Shown here: positions 21,987-31,951 of the stretch, piece after piece
How positions within the stretch are numbered: position 1 is the stretch's first letter
How the letters are laid out: the number at the start of each line of letters is the position of its first letter
Source: Skeletonema tropicum
Taxonomy: Eukaryota; Bacillariophyta; Thalassiosirophyceae; Thalassiosirales; Thalassiosiraceae
DNA length: 64,000 bases
Direction of reading: 5' to 3'
NCBI GenBank assembly: GCA_037178625.1
Contig: CM074133.1
Coordinates: 3,472,001-3,536,000, forward strand
The notes under the pieces: generated by a model
The model's input: the letters and a program-made list of their open reading frames with translations, nothing else
Told to the model about the DNA's origin: nothing
The model's database searches: none
Position numbers and translations under genes: made by a program

Positions 21987-23858
21987 AGCGTAGAGCTTAA
22001 ATAATGATAATAGACAGAATAGAGTCGTAGAAAGGCAAGTTGTAGTAGTTTTTGTGTTCGTTTGCTTCGCTCGCTCACAGCGGTGTTCTGAAAAGCTCTC
22101 CTTCTGCTCTATCGAATAGAATGAAGCATCCTTCCCCTTCTCATCCGTTCGACATGATCCAAATTCAGTAATTCATTCATACCTCTTCTCCTCCCCGTCG
22201 GATTGAGACGATTCGACCACTATTCGAAAGCTCTCCTTACGCTGTATTGATTTGTACTATTACCGAGACCAAATATCGATCTTTTGTCAATCGACTCAAC
22301 TCGAGCGAGGTCTAGAATCCGAATTTGACGCCCCGAACCGGCTTCCAAAATCCAGATTTTCATCAAAATGGTCAAAATGACATCCACCACCGCCATCACC
22401 TTCACCATTATCAACAACAATGACAGCTCCTTCGCCTCCGGCTCACTCGCCATTCGCATCCTTTCCATCCACCACCACCACCGCCGTGATTGTCAATAAT
22501 ATCATTATATTGTTGATGTTATTAAGCAGTCAGCTCCTTCGCCTGACGGCTCACTCGCTCCATCATTGTCGATTGTTGTGGAGGGAAGGCCTTACGGCTC
22601 ACTCGCATTCCATTCGATTCCATTCCACCACCGCCACTCCATCCACACAGTTCGCCTTCGGCTCACTCCATGGAGTGATTGTTGTATTCATTATTGTACC
22701 ATCACTAATTCGACTCACGGCTCACGCCGCCGTAATTCCATTCCACCACCACCACTATATCATCATTGTGGCGGTGGTGGTTGATTTTTGTTTCTTCTTA
22801 TTCACCACCGCCACAATCATCATCATCCTCATCATGATGATTGTGGCGGTGGTGGATGATTATTACCAATTCGACTCACGGCTCACGCCGTAGTTATTGT
22901 TTTATCCGATGATAAGTGTGGCGGTGGTGGTGTATTAGCACCACCGCCACATCAATTCTCACCACCGCAACAACCACCGCCACAAAGATGATTGAGATGA
23001 TGGCGGTGGTGAGAATTGAATGTGGCGTTGGTGAGAATGTTGGTGGTGGTGGTGGATTGTCATATTTATTTCTAGTCCGTAGCGAAGCGCATGATGCCGA
23101 GCGTAGTCGAGGCCAGTTGATGATAACGTTGGAGTAAAGGAAGTGTGTTGTGCGAGGGCCACCGCCCGAGCTCTGATTATATTGTTTTGTTGAGTGCGCT
23201 CGTGCCAACTGTCATGGATCTTATTGCATTGAAGTGGTCGCTTTTTGAGATCTTCGGCTCCATCTGTCTGGATCACGCCGATCGATGCTTCTGTATTATT
23301 TGCGAGGGCGACGCAGGAGGCCGAGCAGTGGTTGTTATTTTGATAGTAGTTAGTATTGATGGTGCTAATCGATTCGGCTTGAAAAGAGCTTTCTAACGGT
23401 GGTCATATTGTCGATTTTGGTCAAAATTTGAATTCGGATGTGAAAATCTGGCTGCAAAGCCGAATCTGGCCAAGCCGATGACTTTCTAACCCTGTGTTTT
23501 TGACCGGATCGAGCTGTGAAAAGACCTCCAATCAGCCTGACTATACGCCTAATCGATACAGCTGCTCAAGAGCTTTCCAAAACGACACTTATCGCCGTCA
23601 TTGGCCGGGTAGGAGACAAGATATCGGCCCATTGTCAATTGGAACTGGCTTGAGCTTGCTGCTTTGAGCTGTTCATGTTCATTCAGTGAGAGGAGAAGGT
23701 GCGGGGTGCCGGATGCTTCAAAAAGTCGTATCAAGACGACCGTCTCAAATTGTCCGCGCGCCAGCCACCTTCGCTCGCTTCAAAAACATCATGTATGCAC
23801 CATGACATCATCATCATGCTCTGGATGATGCTCGCTACGCCGGCAACGCAACTCATAA
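21987..23858 (+). repeat. Type B spacer, unit 6
   Basis: Near-identical to the unit 5 spacer, offset 3789 bp, with the hairpin at 22803-22854. An in-frame TAA closes it at 23856-23858. No gene is supported. Confidence 0.75.
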
Positions 23859-25790
23859 CTGCAAAGCAGGCCATGTCATGGGGTTCGGCAGCTGAAGAGC
23901 AGCGGCGGCGGTGATGATAGGGACCGCCGCCGGCCTTCTAATCAGAAACACTCATCTAAATCTTCCTCCTCTCGTCACCACCACCACGAGATCCCCTCCG
24001 CCGGTCTAAGACGTCGACCATCCTACACATCACTCTACTCTGCCGAGGGAGACCAACAATCCTTCACGAGCTCCATCAACACGACCAGCACACATCCCTC
24101 CACTGTTGAAAATGATGAGTTGTGTGAAGATGGCGGGCAGTATCAATATCAATACACGGCAATATTTGAAACTAGAAATAATAATAGTATTAGGGCCTCC
24201 TCGTCTCGAGCATCCTCCAAGAGTCGGTCCATCTCTTCGAAAAGGAGGAGTACGGGGGAGATACGGGGAAGGACGACGTCTTCTCCGTCGCCGAGTGCTA
24301 GGACTAGATCATCCTCGTCTCGTCGTCAGCATCATCGTCATCCTTCTCGTGAGGAATATTATCATCGCTCCTCCTACTCACCACCAGCGAGAAGTAGTAG
24401 GAGTAGTCGAACACCATCATCCAGAAGACGACGAGGATCCCCAGATAATAATCAAAAATTTGCCGCCAGTTCATCTGCTTCTGGCAGCAGTCGACGAAGC
24501 AGTCGAACTTTGCCATCGTCACATCATCATCGCTCCTTTGTGAAACCTCCTCCCCCTCCGCCTCCTAATAAACCGATCAGGAGAAGATCATCCGATGACC
24601 TTCGTGCTCTTGAGGCGGATGATCTTCGTGCTCTTGATGAGAGGGCGGATAATTATGATAAGTATTCCAACAGAAAAAGAGTAGGTGGACATAATCATAA
24701 TACTAATCGAAGAAGGAGAGAGGGTAGCAGCTACAGGCAGCATCGCGATCATCATCATCATCATCGTTATGGTCATCGTGGATCATTGGTGTCGTCGGCA
24801 TCATCATCATCCCGTCATAATCATAATCGTCGTCAGGATGATGATCCTCCCGGAGATACGACTGTCAACCTCCGAGTCTCTCGAGACATCCGGCACAGCA
24901 GCAGTAGCAACTCCAACCCCAACTCCACCACCACCAACAGTAACAGTAGCAGCAGTAGTAGTACTCGAATTATTGATGGCAAGACCCCCCGAAAACAAAA
25001 CCACACCAAACCAAAGAAAAAGAAGAAGAACTCTATCGATCTAACCATTGATAACAATGGTCAGGGCACCTTCCAAGTAGTCACAACCTCCTCAACATCC
25101 CCACTCCAATTTGACATTCAAATTGACCAAGACAATTCCTCCTACCTCATCCAAACGTCACTGGGGTTACTCCATCAGATACGGGAGGTCCATACTCCCA
25201 ACAACACGAATATATTGCGGAGTTTAACCTATTGGAATACGTACTTTGAACAGGAAGAGTTGGAATTGGGATATCATCGTGGTGAATTGGGCATTGTGTC
25301 CATGTCATTGAAAGATATGAAGTTTGCTGGGAATGTCGTACCGACTGTTCCGGGTGGGAAGAATATCAAGGCAAAGAAGTCATCGACATTTTCAAATTTA
25401 CAAGATGTAGTGTTGATGACATTGACGGGAGTGTATCATGGTGGTGGTGGTGGTAGTGGGAAGGCTGCATCATCATTTGAGAAGGATGATGTGTTTATTA
25501 AGGAGTTGGAGTTGTTTGTGACGGATTCGTTGTGGTGTTATTTGCGTTTGCATGGTTTGACGGAAGAAGAAGAAGTAGAAGAAGAATCATCGCAGAAGCA
25601 GACGAAGCGTGGTGATGATGATGATGATGAGGGAGGTGATTTGGGCATGAGTCATTCTAACGAGAGTGGTGGTGTCGAAGAAACGACGAGGAATGGGAGT
25701 CGGAGAGATCTTCGTGCAGATTATAAGAATGAGAGCAGGAAAAAGGAACGAGTGTTGAGTCGAGTATTCAAGAGGGTGATTGGAGAGTAG
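23859..25790 (+). CDS. 5'-truncated array gene copy 7 (last copy)
   Basis: The frame is open for 643 codons. Type B throughout, including the longer NESRKKERV tail and EETTRNG in place of EETMRNG. It is the longest of the truncated copies. No in-frame ATG precedes the conserved part. It is followed by a shortened spacer that runs into a broken MYND gene. Confidence 0.5.
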   Translation: MQSRPCHGVRQLKSSGGGDDRDRRRPSNQKHSSKSSSSRHHHHEIPSAGLRRRPSYTSLYSAEGDQQSFTSSINTTSTHPSTVENDELCEDGGQYQYQYTAIFETRNNNSIRASSSRASSKSRSISSKRRSTGEIRGRTTSSPSPSARTRSSSSRRQHHRHPSREEYYHRSSYSPPARSSRSSRTPSSRRRRGSPDNNQKFAASSSASGSSRRSSRTLPSSHHHRSFVKPPPPPPPNKPIRRRSSDDLRALEADDLRALDERADNYDKYSNRKRVGGHNHNTNRRRREGSSYRQHRDHHHHHRYGHRGSLVSSASSSSRHNHNRRQDDDPPGDTTVNLRVSRDIRHSSSSNSNPNSTTTNSNSSSSSSTRIIDGKTPRKQNHTKPKKKKKNSIDLTIDNNGQGTFQVVTTSSTSPLQFDIQIDQDNSSYLIQTSLGLLHQIREVHTPNNTNILRSLTYWNTYFEQEELELGYHRGELGIVSMSLKDMKFAGNVVPTVPGGKNIKAKKSSTFSNLQDVVLMTLTGVYHGGGGGSGKAASSFEKDDVFIKELELFVTDSLWCYLRLHGLTEEEEVEEESSQKQTKRGDDDDDEGGDLGMSHSNESGGVEETTRNGSRRDLRADYKNESRKKERVLSRVFKRVIGE

Positions 25791-27222
25791 TAGAGCTTAA
25801 ATAATGATTATAGATAGAATAGAGTCGTAGAAAGGCGATCAGTGGTGTTCTGGAAAGCTCTCCTTCTGCTCTTTCGAATGGAAGCATCCTTCCCCTTCTC
25901 ATCCGTTCGACATGATCCAAATTCAGTAATTCATTCATACCTCTTCTCCTCCCAGTCGGATTGAGACGATTCGACCACTCTTCGAAAGCTCTCCTCACGC
26001 TCTATCGATTAGTTGCAGTTGTAATGTCAAATATCGATCTTTTATCAATCAACTCAACTCGAGAGGGGTCTAGAATCCGAATGCGACGCCCCGAACCGGC
26101 TTCCAAAATCCAGATTTTCATCAAAATGGTCAAAATGACATCCACCACCGCCATCACCTTCACCATTATCAACAACAATGACAGCTCCTTCGCCTCCGGC
26201 TCACTCGCCATTCGCATCCTTTCCATCCACCACCACCACCGCCGTGATTGTCAATAATATCATTATATTGTTGATGTTATTAAGCAGTCAGCTCCTTCGC
26301 CTGACGGCTCACTCGCTCCATCATTGTCGATTGTTGTGGAGGGAAGGCCTTACGGCTCACTCGCATTCCATTCGATTCCATTCCACCACCGCCACTCCAT
26401 CCACACAGTTCGCCTTCGGCTCACTCCATGGAGTGATTGTTGTATTCATTATTGTACCATCACTAATTCGACTCACGGCTCACGCCGTAGTTATTGTTTT
26501 ATCCGATGATAAGTGTGGCGGTGGTGGTGTATTAGCACCACCGCCACATCAATTCTCACCACCGCAACAACCACCGCCACAAAGATGATTGAGATGATGG
26601 CGGTGGTGAGAATTGAATGTGGCGTTGGTGAGAATGTTGGTGGTGGTGGTGGATTGTCATATTTATTTCTAGTCCGTAGCGAAGCGCATGATGCCGAGCG
26701 TAGTCGAGGCCAGTTGATGATAACGTTGGAGTAAAGGATGTGTGTTGTGCGAGGGCCACCGCCCGAGCTCTGATTATATTGTTTTGTTGAGTGCGCTCGT
26801 GCCAACTGTCATGGATCTTATTGCATTGAAGTGGTCGCTTTTTGAGATCTTCGGCTCCATCTGTCTGGATCACGCCGATCGATGCTTCTGTATTATTTGC
26901 GAGGGCGACGCAGGAGGCCGAGCAGTGGTTGTTATTTTGATAGTAGTTAGTATTGATGGTGCTAATCGATTCGGCTTGAAAAGAGCTTTCTAACGGTGGT
27001 CATATTGTCGATTTTGGTCAAAATTTGAATTCGGATGTGAAAATCTGGCTGCAAAGCCGAATCTGGCCAAGCCGATGACTTTCTAACCCTGTGTTTTTGA
27101 CCGGATCGAGCTGTGAAAAGACCTCCAATCAGCCTGACTATACGCCTAATCGATACAGCTGCTCAAGAGCTTTCCAAAACGACACTTATCGCCGTCATTG
27201 GCCGGGTAGGAGACAAGATATC
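25791..27222 (+). repeat. Truncated and rearranged B spacer, unit 7
   Basis: The start differs from other spacers (AAAGGCGATCAGTGGTG) and resembles the dispersed copy at ~61178. Relative to units 5 and 6 it lacks 161 bp between two direct copies of AATTCGACTCACGGCTCACG, which removes the hairpin. Array similarity stops at GATATC (27217-27222), where MYND-gene sequence begins. Confidence 0.75.
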
Positions 27223-27522
27223 ATCACTTTACTGCAGCATTCATAAATGGGAGATTTCGATGCGTCAAGTTCTAGTGGCAAACAGCAGATCGGACAGTCA
27301 CCAAAATGACTGGTTTTCTGGTTGCTTGAATAATAAGTCATCTCGTACTTCAGCCACTCGATTTTCACACGTTTCTTCGTGCTCTATTTTATGTTCCCTC
27401 TCACAGTCATCGCTGCAGTATCGAACGAGATTGCAGTTGGCACATTCCTTCAATTTAACGTCATCAACTTCTGTGATGCCGCATGAAGCACATTTTGATG
27501 TGCTGTTTGTATCTTGGCTCAT
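27223..27522 (-). pseudogene. MYND-family gene fragment, frameshifted and truncated by the array
   Basis: From ATG at 27522 the frame gives 74 residues with a complete MYND zinc finger (CASC, CANC, CSDDC, H...C) and the family linker LLFKQPE, then hits TGA. After the stop the +1 frame continues the family sequence (DCPIC, ECCSK), so a 1-nt frameshift lies near 27300. Sequence is lost beyond the CCSK motif, where the tandem array abuts it at 27219-27223 with ATC microhomology. The RING-like end and the Sel1 repeats are missing. The upstream region resembles that of the gene at 41643. Confidence 0.75.
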
Positions 27523-27998
27523 ATTTCACCGCTGCTCGGGGCTGGTCCACAAATAAATAAGCTGAACTGGCTATGTTGAGGTCATGCGCACAATGCTTTC
27601 GACTAACACTAACTCTCGACGACTGTAATCTATTACCGCATCCTAGCAGCAGCAAGCCATCTACCACATGAAAAAATTCTTCATAACTTCGTTACTGTGA
27701 CTTCCACCGTCGCGATCGGTTGCATTACCTAATTTCCGAAGCGATAAGTATGATATCCACACACGGTCAACGAACAGCCACCATCCAGCCGGCCAACTTC
27801 TTGCCACCAACCACCAACAACCAACAACCAACAACCACGCACCACTCACCACAATGCACATTGCACATTGCGGAAGAGATTTTTTGCGGGTCAACCATTC
27901 TGAGAATAAATTCAAATGTGTCACAACGTGTCACAAAACTGGATGGCTTGCTCGCTTTATGTACATAAGTATCTCTACACGCGCGCCTGCGCTGTCTA
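27523..27998. other. Upstream region of the MYND fragment
   Basis: No gene seen. It shares blocks with the upstream region of the 41643 gene (CTCGACGACTGTAATCTATTACC-like sequence and GCAAGCCATCTA). It has a CCAACAACCAACAACCAAC low-complexity run near 27805-27840 and the shared ACGTGTC-type motif at 27914-27932. Confidence 0.5.
27914..27932 (-). promoter_or_regulatory. Shared upstream motif (double GTGTC)
   Basis: AAATGTGTCACAACGTGTC is a diverged copy of the motif found upstream of several MYND genes. It lies about 390 nt upstream of the ATG of the fragment at 27522. Confidence 0.4.
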
Positions 27999-28207
27999 AG
28001 AAGAAGAATCAGCAGAATGAGGAGGGATGACGGATGCGGGGGTGATTTTGGCATGAGTCATTCTAATGAGAGAGGTGTCGAAAATAATACGAGGAGGAAG
28101 ATGGGAGTCGGAGAGATCTTCGTGCAGAATATGTAAGATTGTTAGGAAAGGAACAAGTGTTGAGTCGGTCGAGTATTCAAGAAGGTGATTTGGAGAGTAC
28201 CATAGAG
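27999..28207 (+). pseudogene. Relic of array gene 3' end
   Basis: The stretch matches the last ~200 bases of the array gene: GAAGAAGAATC, GGCATGAGTCATTCTAA, GGAGTCGGAGAGATCTTCGT, GAGTATTCAAGA and TTTGGAGAGTA in the same order and orientation. Several indels and stops break the frame. It is closest to the B-type tail (GATCTTCGTGCAGA, GGAACAAGTGTTGAG). It lies ~780 bp beyond the array end. Confidence 0.7.
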
Positions 28208-28300
28208 CAAACACATAAACAGAATGTATATCTTTTTTTTGACTAAAGTGTTAGTAGTTTTCAATTTACAATGCAGTAACAAGCTTTAGCACGAGATACG

Positions 28301-29188
28301 TTACTTCCGCTTTCGATGAAATTCTTCAGCTGTCTCCCGTTGCGGACTCTTTGTTGCGTCCACAGCTGCCTGGTGTGCACGGAGAGCAGCAGCAAGGTCC
28401 TCTTTGCTAACAATTCCCGCCTTAAATCCCTCCATTAGCATTTTGGTTGAACCATCATCGCCCTGATTGGCAGCGATGATAAAATGTTTCGCTGCTCTGC
28501 CTTCATTGCCATTTTCCAATTCCACACATCCAAGATCATATCTCGCATCTGGATTACCACGGATAGCTGCCTCTTCTAAATGATACGTTGCCTTTCCCCT
28601 GTCCTTCTCAACACCATCACCAGTCATATATATACCTGCCAGTTTAAAGTGCGCTTCAACATTCCCCAGCTCAGCAGTCTTATTGAACCACTCAAATGCT
28701 TTGCTATGCCGCCCTTTTTCGTATTGATCCGCTCCATGATAATACATTGCAACTGGATCATTTGCGTCTGCTCTCTTTATTCTTAGTTCTTCACCTTCTT
28801 CAATAGTGGAGGGCGTTGGTTCTCGACAGAATGGGCAGAAAGAATTCATTGATGCTAAGATTGTGGCAACATCACAGCCATTGCAAATGAATTTGCTGCA
28901 ACACATTAAGATTACTGATTTTGTGCAATTATGCTGCAGTGGTAACATGCAGATCGGGCAGTCCCCACGATAGCTAATTCCCGGTTGTTTGAATAATAAT
29001 TCATCACGTAACTCAGCGGCTCTTTCCTCACACGCTAGTTTGTGCTCTGATCTATGGTCCTTCTGACACTGATCGCTGCAATGTCGAACGAGATCGCAAG
29101 CGGTGCAATTCTTCAATTTAATGTCATCAATCTCTTCGATGCCGCAGGAGGCACAACTTGATGTGTTGGTGTTTGTGTCTTCACTCAT
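28301..29188 (-). CDS. MYND-finger / RING-like / Sel1-repeat protein, intact
   Basis: 295 residues. A MYND zinc finger occupies residues 12-53 with all eight ligands (C12, C15, C28, C31, C37, C41, H49, C53). A RING-like C4C4 module follows at 77-121 (DCPIC, CCSKFICNGC, CPFC). Three Sel1/TPR-like repeats cover ~140-245 (AFEWFNKTAELGN, GDGVEKDRGKATYHLEEAA, AAKHFIIAANQGD). The conserved tail ALRAHQAAVDATKSPQR ends the protein. MYND, RING-like and Sel1 modules are all protein-interaction or scaffold folds, and a RING can confer E3 ligase activity, but no specific role can be assigned. The ATG at 29188 starts the family-typical MSED and is preceded by a GGTGAA context shared with relatives. It reads convergently with the array relic at 27999-28207. 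Confidence 0.88.
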   Translation of the reverse strand: MSEDTNTNTSSCASCGIEEIDDIKLKNCTACDLVRHCSDQCQKDHRSEHKLACEERAAELRDELLFKQPGISYRGDCPICMLPLQHNCTKSVILMCCSKFICNGCDVATILASMNSFCPFCREPTPSTIEEGEELRIKRADANDPVAMYYHGADQYEKGRHSKAFEWFNKTAELGNVEAHFKLAGIYMTGDGVEKDRGKATYHLEEAAIRGNPDARYDLGCVELENGNEGRAAKHFIIAANQGDDGSTKMLMEGFKAGIVSKEDLAAALRAHQAAVDATKSPQRETAEEFHRKRK

Positions 29189-29362
29189 ACTTCACCGCTA
29201 CTCCAAAAGTTAAGTGTACTGCACAATGCTATCGACCTTCGATCGACTACTACAATATTATTATCTATCACCGCAATCAAAAGGGAAATAAACAATGCAA
29301 TGACCAATAACGACGACAGTGGCCGGCTAGCTGTTGGAAACTCGCCCTTTGGGTGAGAGTGT

Positions 29363-29380
29363 GAACGTGTCGCAACGTGT
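29363..29380 (-). promoter_or_regulatory. Shared upstream motif (double ACGTGT)
   Basis: GAACGTGTCGCAACGTGT lies 175-192 nt upstream of the ATG at 29188. It has two ACGTGT cores 10 bp apart. Related copies occur upstream of other MYND genes and of the transporter copy. ACGTGTC is a known plant bZIP-type (ABRE/G-box) core; binding here is inference. Confidence 0.5.
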
Positions 29381-30049
29381 GTCACACTGAGAAAAGAGAG
29401 GAAAGATGAGCTCATCTGCATCAGGGCACATAAAAGAATTCTGCATCAATTCATTATCACAGAATGCAAAGCATCGTCACCATTCTTCTCGAATAGGTGA
29501 TTAATGTATTACTTGATTCTTCAGCTAAGAGTTTCCTACTACATTTACTATCCAAGCAAGAGTCGATCTGAGACGACTATGGTATGCATAGTATTTTGCA
29601 TCCAGGAAGGACTGACAAGGCTTGAACTCTGTTCCGTTTCTATCAGTTTCGCCTGCAATTGGCTCGTATTATTCTCTGATCTATTGCAGCGAATAGGACG
29701 TTTTTTGCTGTCAAATCTTCAATGAATTGCACTGCTGCCCGTCAAGATGTACTGCTTTCCTCACCCAAATATTATTCATCGGTAAATAGTACTTTCTTCA
29801 ACATTCCCCATCGCCACCAAGACTCCAATAGCATAAGTTGGTGTTTGTGTTCATAGAAGATGCTGCTTGCTGAGTGTGGATGCACGTTCCTAGGAGATAT
29901 GCCCGCTTCCGAACCGTCCAACAAGTGTGTTGAATCACAACGCACAGCTGCCTCGACGATCCTTGATGAATACGGGATTTGCTTCATTCTTTGTGCCTTT
30001 TCTGTGATATTTTCTCATTGATGCCAAGCAACGAAAATTTTTCGTTTGT
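29381..30049. other. Intergenic region, nothing recognised
   Basis: Only short frames without domains. No repeat family or RNA gene was recognised. Confidence 0.4.
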
Positions 30050-30837
30050 CACATGATATGCGCTTGTGCCTCCTTGCTATGCCGATTGATCTTCTGGCAG
30101 AAGCACCACTCTCACTCGTGGCACAGATTATATGCCGATCTTTTGACAAATAATTCGGGATCTATGTTCTTCGTGATTGATGCAATGAGGCAATCACGTA
30201 TTATCTTGGGATACGAATCTACCAGCCTGCTTCACCTCATCATCCAATGTATCTCATCGGGTGCACTGGTTACCACTTCTAACTTCTATGCCTGCATGAA
30301 TTACAAAAACTGCTTCGTCAATGTGAATATGGTCTATATAGAGGAGCGGGAGACCTAATCTTTGGTTGTTCGCGACGAAATCCATAATGTATCATCATTG
30401 ATAAGACTATCTTGCAGCTAGAAAACCTCTCTTTCTCATCCCATTCAAGCAAGAAAAGTAATAGAATATGCGATTGCATCTTTTTACTGCACCTCTTACT
30501 TCCTGCCTTTTCCACCACAAGGCATCATTTTTTCTCCAAGACATGACAATATAAAATGCCTTGCATCCTTCATACCGTGTCTTTTGCAAGATGGACCTAA
30601 AGAAGATTGACATCCTGCCTACCTTCTCGTTTGTGTAGATTGGGTGTTCGTAAGAATAAATAAAACATTTTGAATTGAAATTGACAGCTGCATCGGAGGT
30701 ACCAATAACGATGATGATGATGATGCCTGCCTGCCTCACGGATGATCTCCTCCTTCATCATGTTCCAGAGGCCAAGAGAGCAGATCTACTATGTACATAC
30801 TATCAAAATCACGCGCTTCTCTCTTTCCATCACGGTT

Positions 30838-30854
30838 CACGGTGTGACATTCTC
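30838..30854 (+). promoter_or_regulatory. Shared upstream motif, reverse orientation (weak)
   Basis: CACGGTGTGACATTCTC lies ~175-190 nt upstream of the ATG at 31028. It resembles the reverse complement of the motif seen upstream of minus-strand relatives (CACGTTGCGACACGTTC), so orientation relative to the gene is the same. Confidence 0.35.
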
Positions 30855-31027
30855 ATTTCTGGCGTTGCACCGATTCACCGATTCACCGTTCACCGTTCAC
30901 CGCCGTCATCGGAATTCAATTTTATTGTAATTGCTGGTTGCTGGTTGCTGGTCCCGATGGAGGCAATAGCTTGAGAGCGCAGCGACTGGTTAATTAGATA
31001 ATATAATTTTGGCACGGGTGGTAAAAC

Positions 31028-31951
31028 ATGAGCCAAGATAAAGAGGCGGTCGACACGTCAAGTTGTGCTTCATGCGGTATCGCAGAAAAAATTGATGACA
31101 TCAAGTTGACTGAATGTGCCAACTGCGATCTCGTTCGTTATTGCGGCGATGACTGCCAAAGAGATCATAGGCCGAAACATATGCGAGCGTGCAGGGAAAG
31201 AGTAGCCGAATTACGTGATGAACTATTATTCAAGCAACCAGAAAGCAGGCATGTCGGTGACTGTCCTATCTGCATGTTGCCTTTGCCGCATGATGAAACG
31301 AAATCCACCATGATGTCATGTTGCAGTAAAGAGATTTGTAACGGCTGCTATATTGCCAATCTGGGACGAGAAGCGGAAGAATCATTGGATCTATCATGTC
31401 CATTCTGTCGGAAACGTATACCCGTCACAAAGGAAGAACAAAGTGATATACAAAGGATGATAAGAATAAAGGCGAATGATCCAGTTGCATTGCGCCATGA
31501 GGGAGTAGAACAATATAAAAAGGGAGACTACAAAAGTGCATTTGATTATGTTACAAAGGCTGCTGAATTGGGAAATGTGGAAGCGCTCTTGAAACTGGCG
31601 CTTATGTATCATGAGGGGCATGGCGTCGAGAAGGATGAGGGGAAGTCAGCGTATCATTTAGAAGAAGCTGCTATTGGCGGCCATCCCAAAGCTAGATACT
31701 TCCTTGGAGTCAATGAGTGGGAAAATAACGATAATGCTGAGAGAGCAGTGAAACATTGGATCATCGCTGCCAACCAAGGAGATGATTATTCAATCGAAGT
31801 GCTAATGGAGGCATTCAAGAACGGATGTATCGAAAAAGATAAACTAGCTGCTGCCCTTCGTGCACACCAGGCTGCTGTAGATGCAACCAAGAGTCCGCAA
31901 AGGGATGCAGCCGACGAGTTTGAAAGGAGTTGGTTGGAAAGAGGGGTCTGA
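31028..31951 (+). CDS. MYND-finger / RING-like / Sel1-repeat protein, intact
   Basis: 307 residues. The MYND finger is at residues 13-55 (C13, C16, C30, C33, C39, C43, H51, C55), with one extra residue between the first two Cys pairs compared with relatives. The RING-like module follows (DCPIC, SCCSKEICNGC, CPFC). Sel1-like repeats start near residue 150 (ALRHEGVEQYKKGDYKSAF, GHGVEKDEGKSAYHLEEAA, AERAVKHWIIAANQGDD), and the family tail is ALRAHQAAVDATKSPQR. The ATG is fixed by the MSQDKEAVD start and by the conserved GGCACGGGTGGTAAAAC directly before it. All zinc ligands are present, so it is likely functional. Its closest relative in the window is the frameshifted copy at 33938. Confidence 0.88.
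   Translation: MSQDKEAVDTSSCASCGIAEKIDDIKLTECANCDLVRYCGDDCQRDHRPKHMRACRERVAELRDELLFKQPESRHVGDCPICMLPLPHDETKSTMMSCCSKEICNGCYIANLGREAEESLDLSCPFCRKRIPVTKEEQSDIQRMIRIKANDPVALRHEGVEQYKKGDYKSAFDYVTKAAELGNVEALLKLALMYHEGHGVEKDEGKSAYHLEEAAIGGHPKARYFLGVNEWENNDNAERAVKHWIIAANQGDDYSIEVLMEAFKNGCIEKDKLAAALRAHQAAVDATKSPQRDAADEFERSWLERGV

Larger units (their letters stand above)
156..27222 (+). repeat. Tandem array of seven ~4-kb units
   Basis: Head-to-tail units can be anchored on the shared GGTGATGATAGG at 174, 4211, 8251, 12285, 16320, 20121 and 23910, which gives periods of 4037, 4040, 4034, 4035, 3801 and 3789 bp. Each unit is a 3' gene segment plus a noncoding spacer. Units 1-4 carry type A spacers (~2.17 kb). 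Units 5-6 carry type B spacers (~1.87 kb). Unit 7 carries a shortened B spacer that stops at ~27222. Copies of the same type are almost identical in both coding and spacer DNA, which points to recent amplification or homogenisation rather than coding constraint alone. Confidence 0.95.

Noticed and set aside
156..27222. CRISPR or satellite interpretation of the tandem array
   Set aside because: Units are ~4 kb with coding content, not short repeats with unique spacers or a simple satellite monomer.
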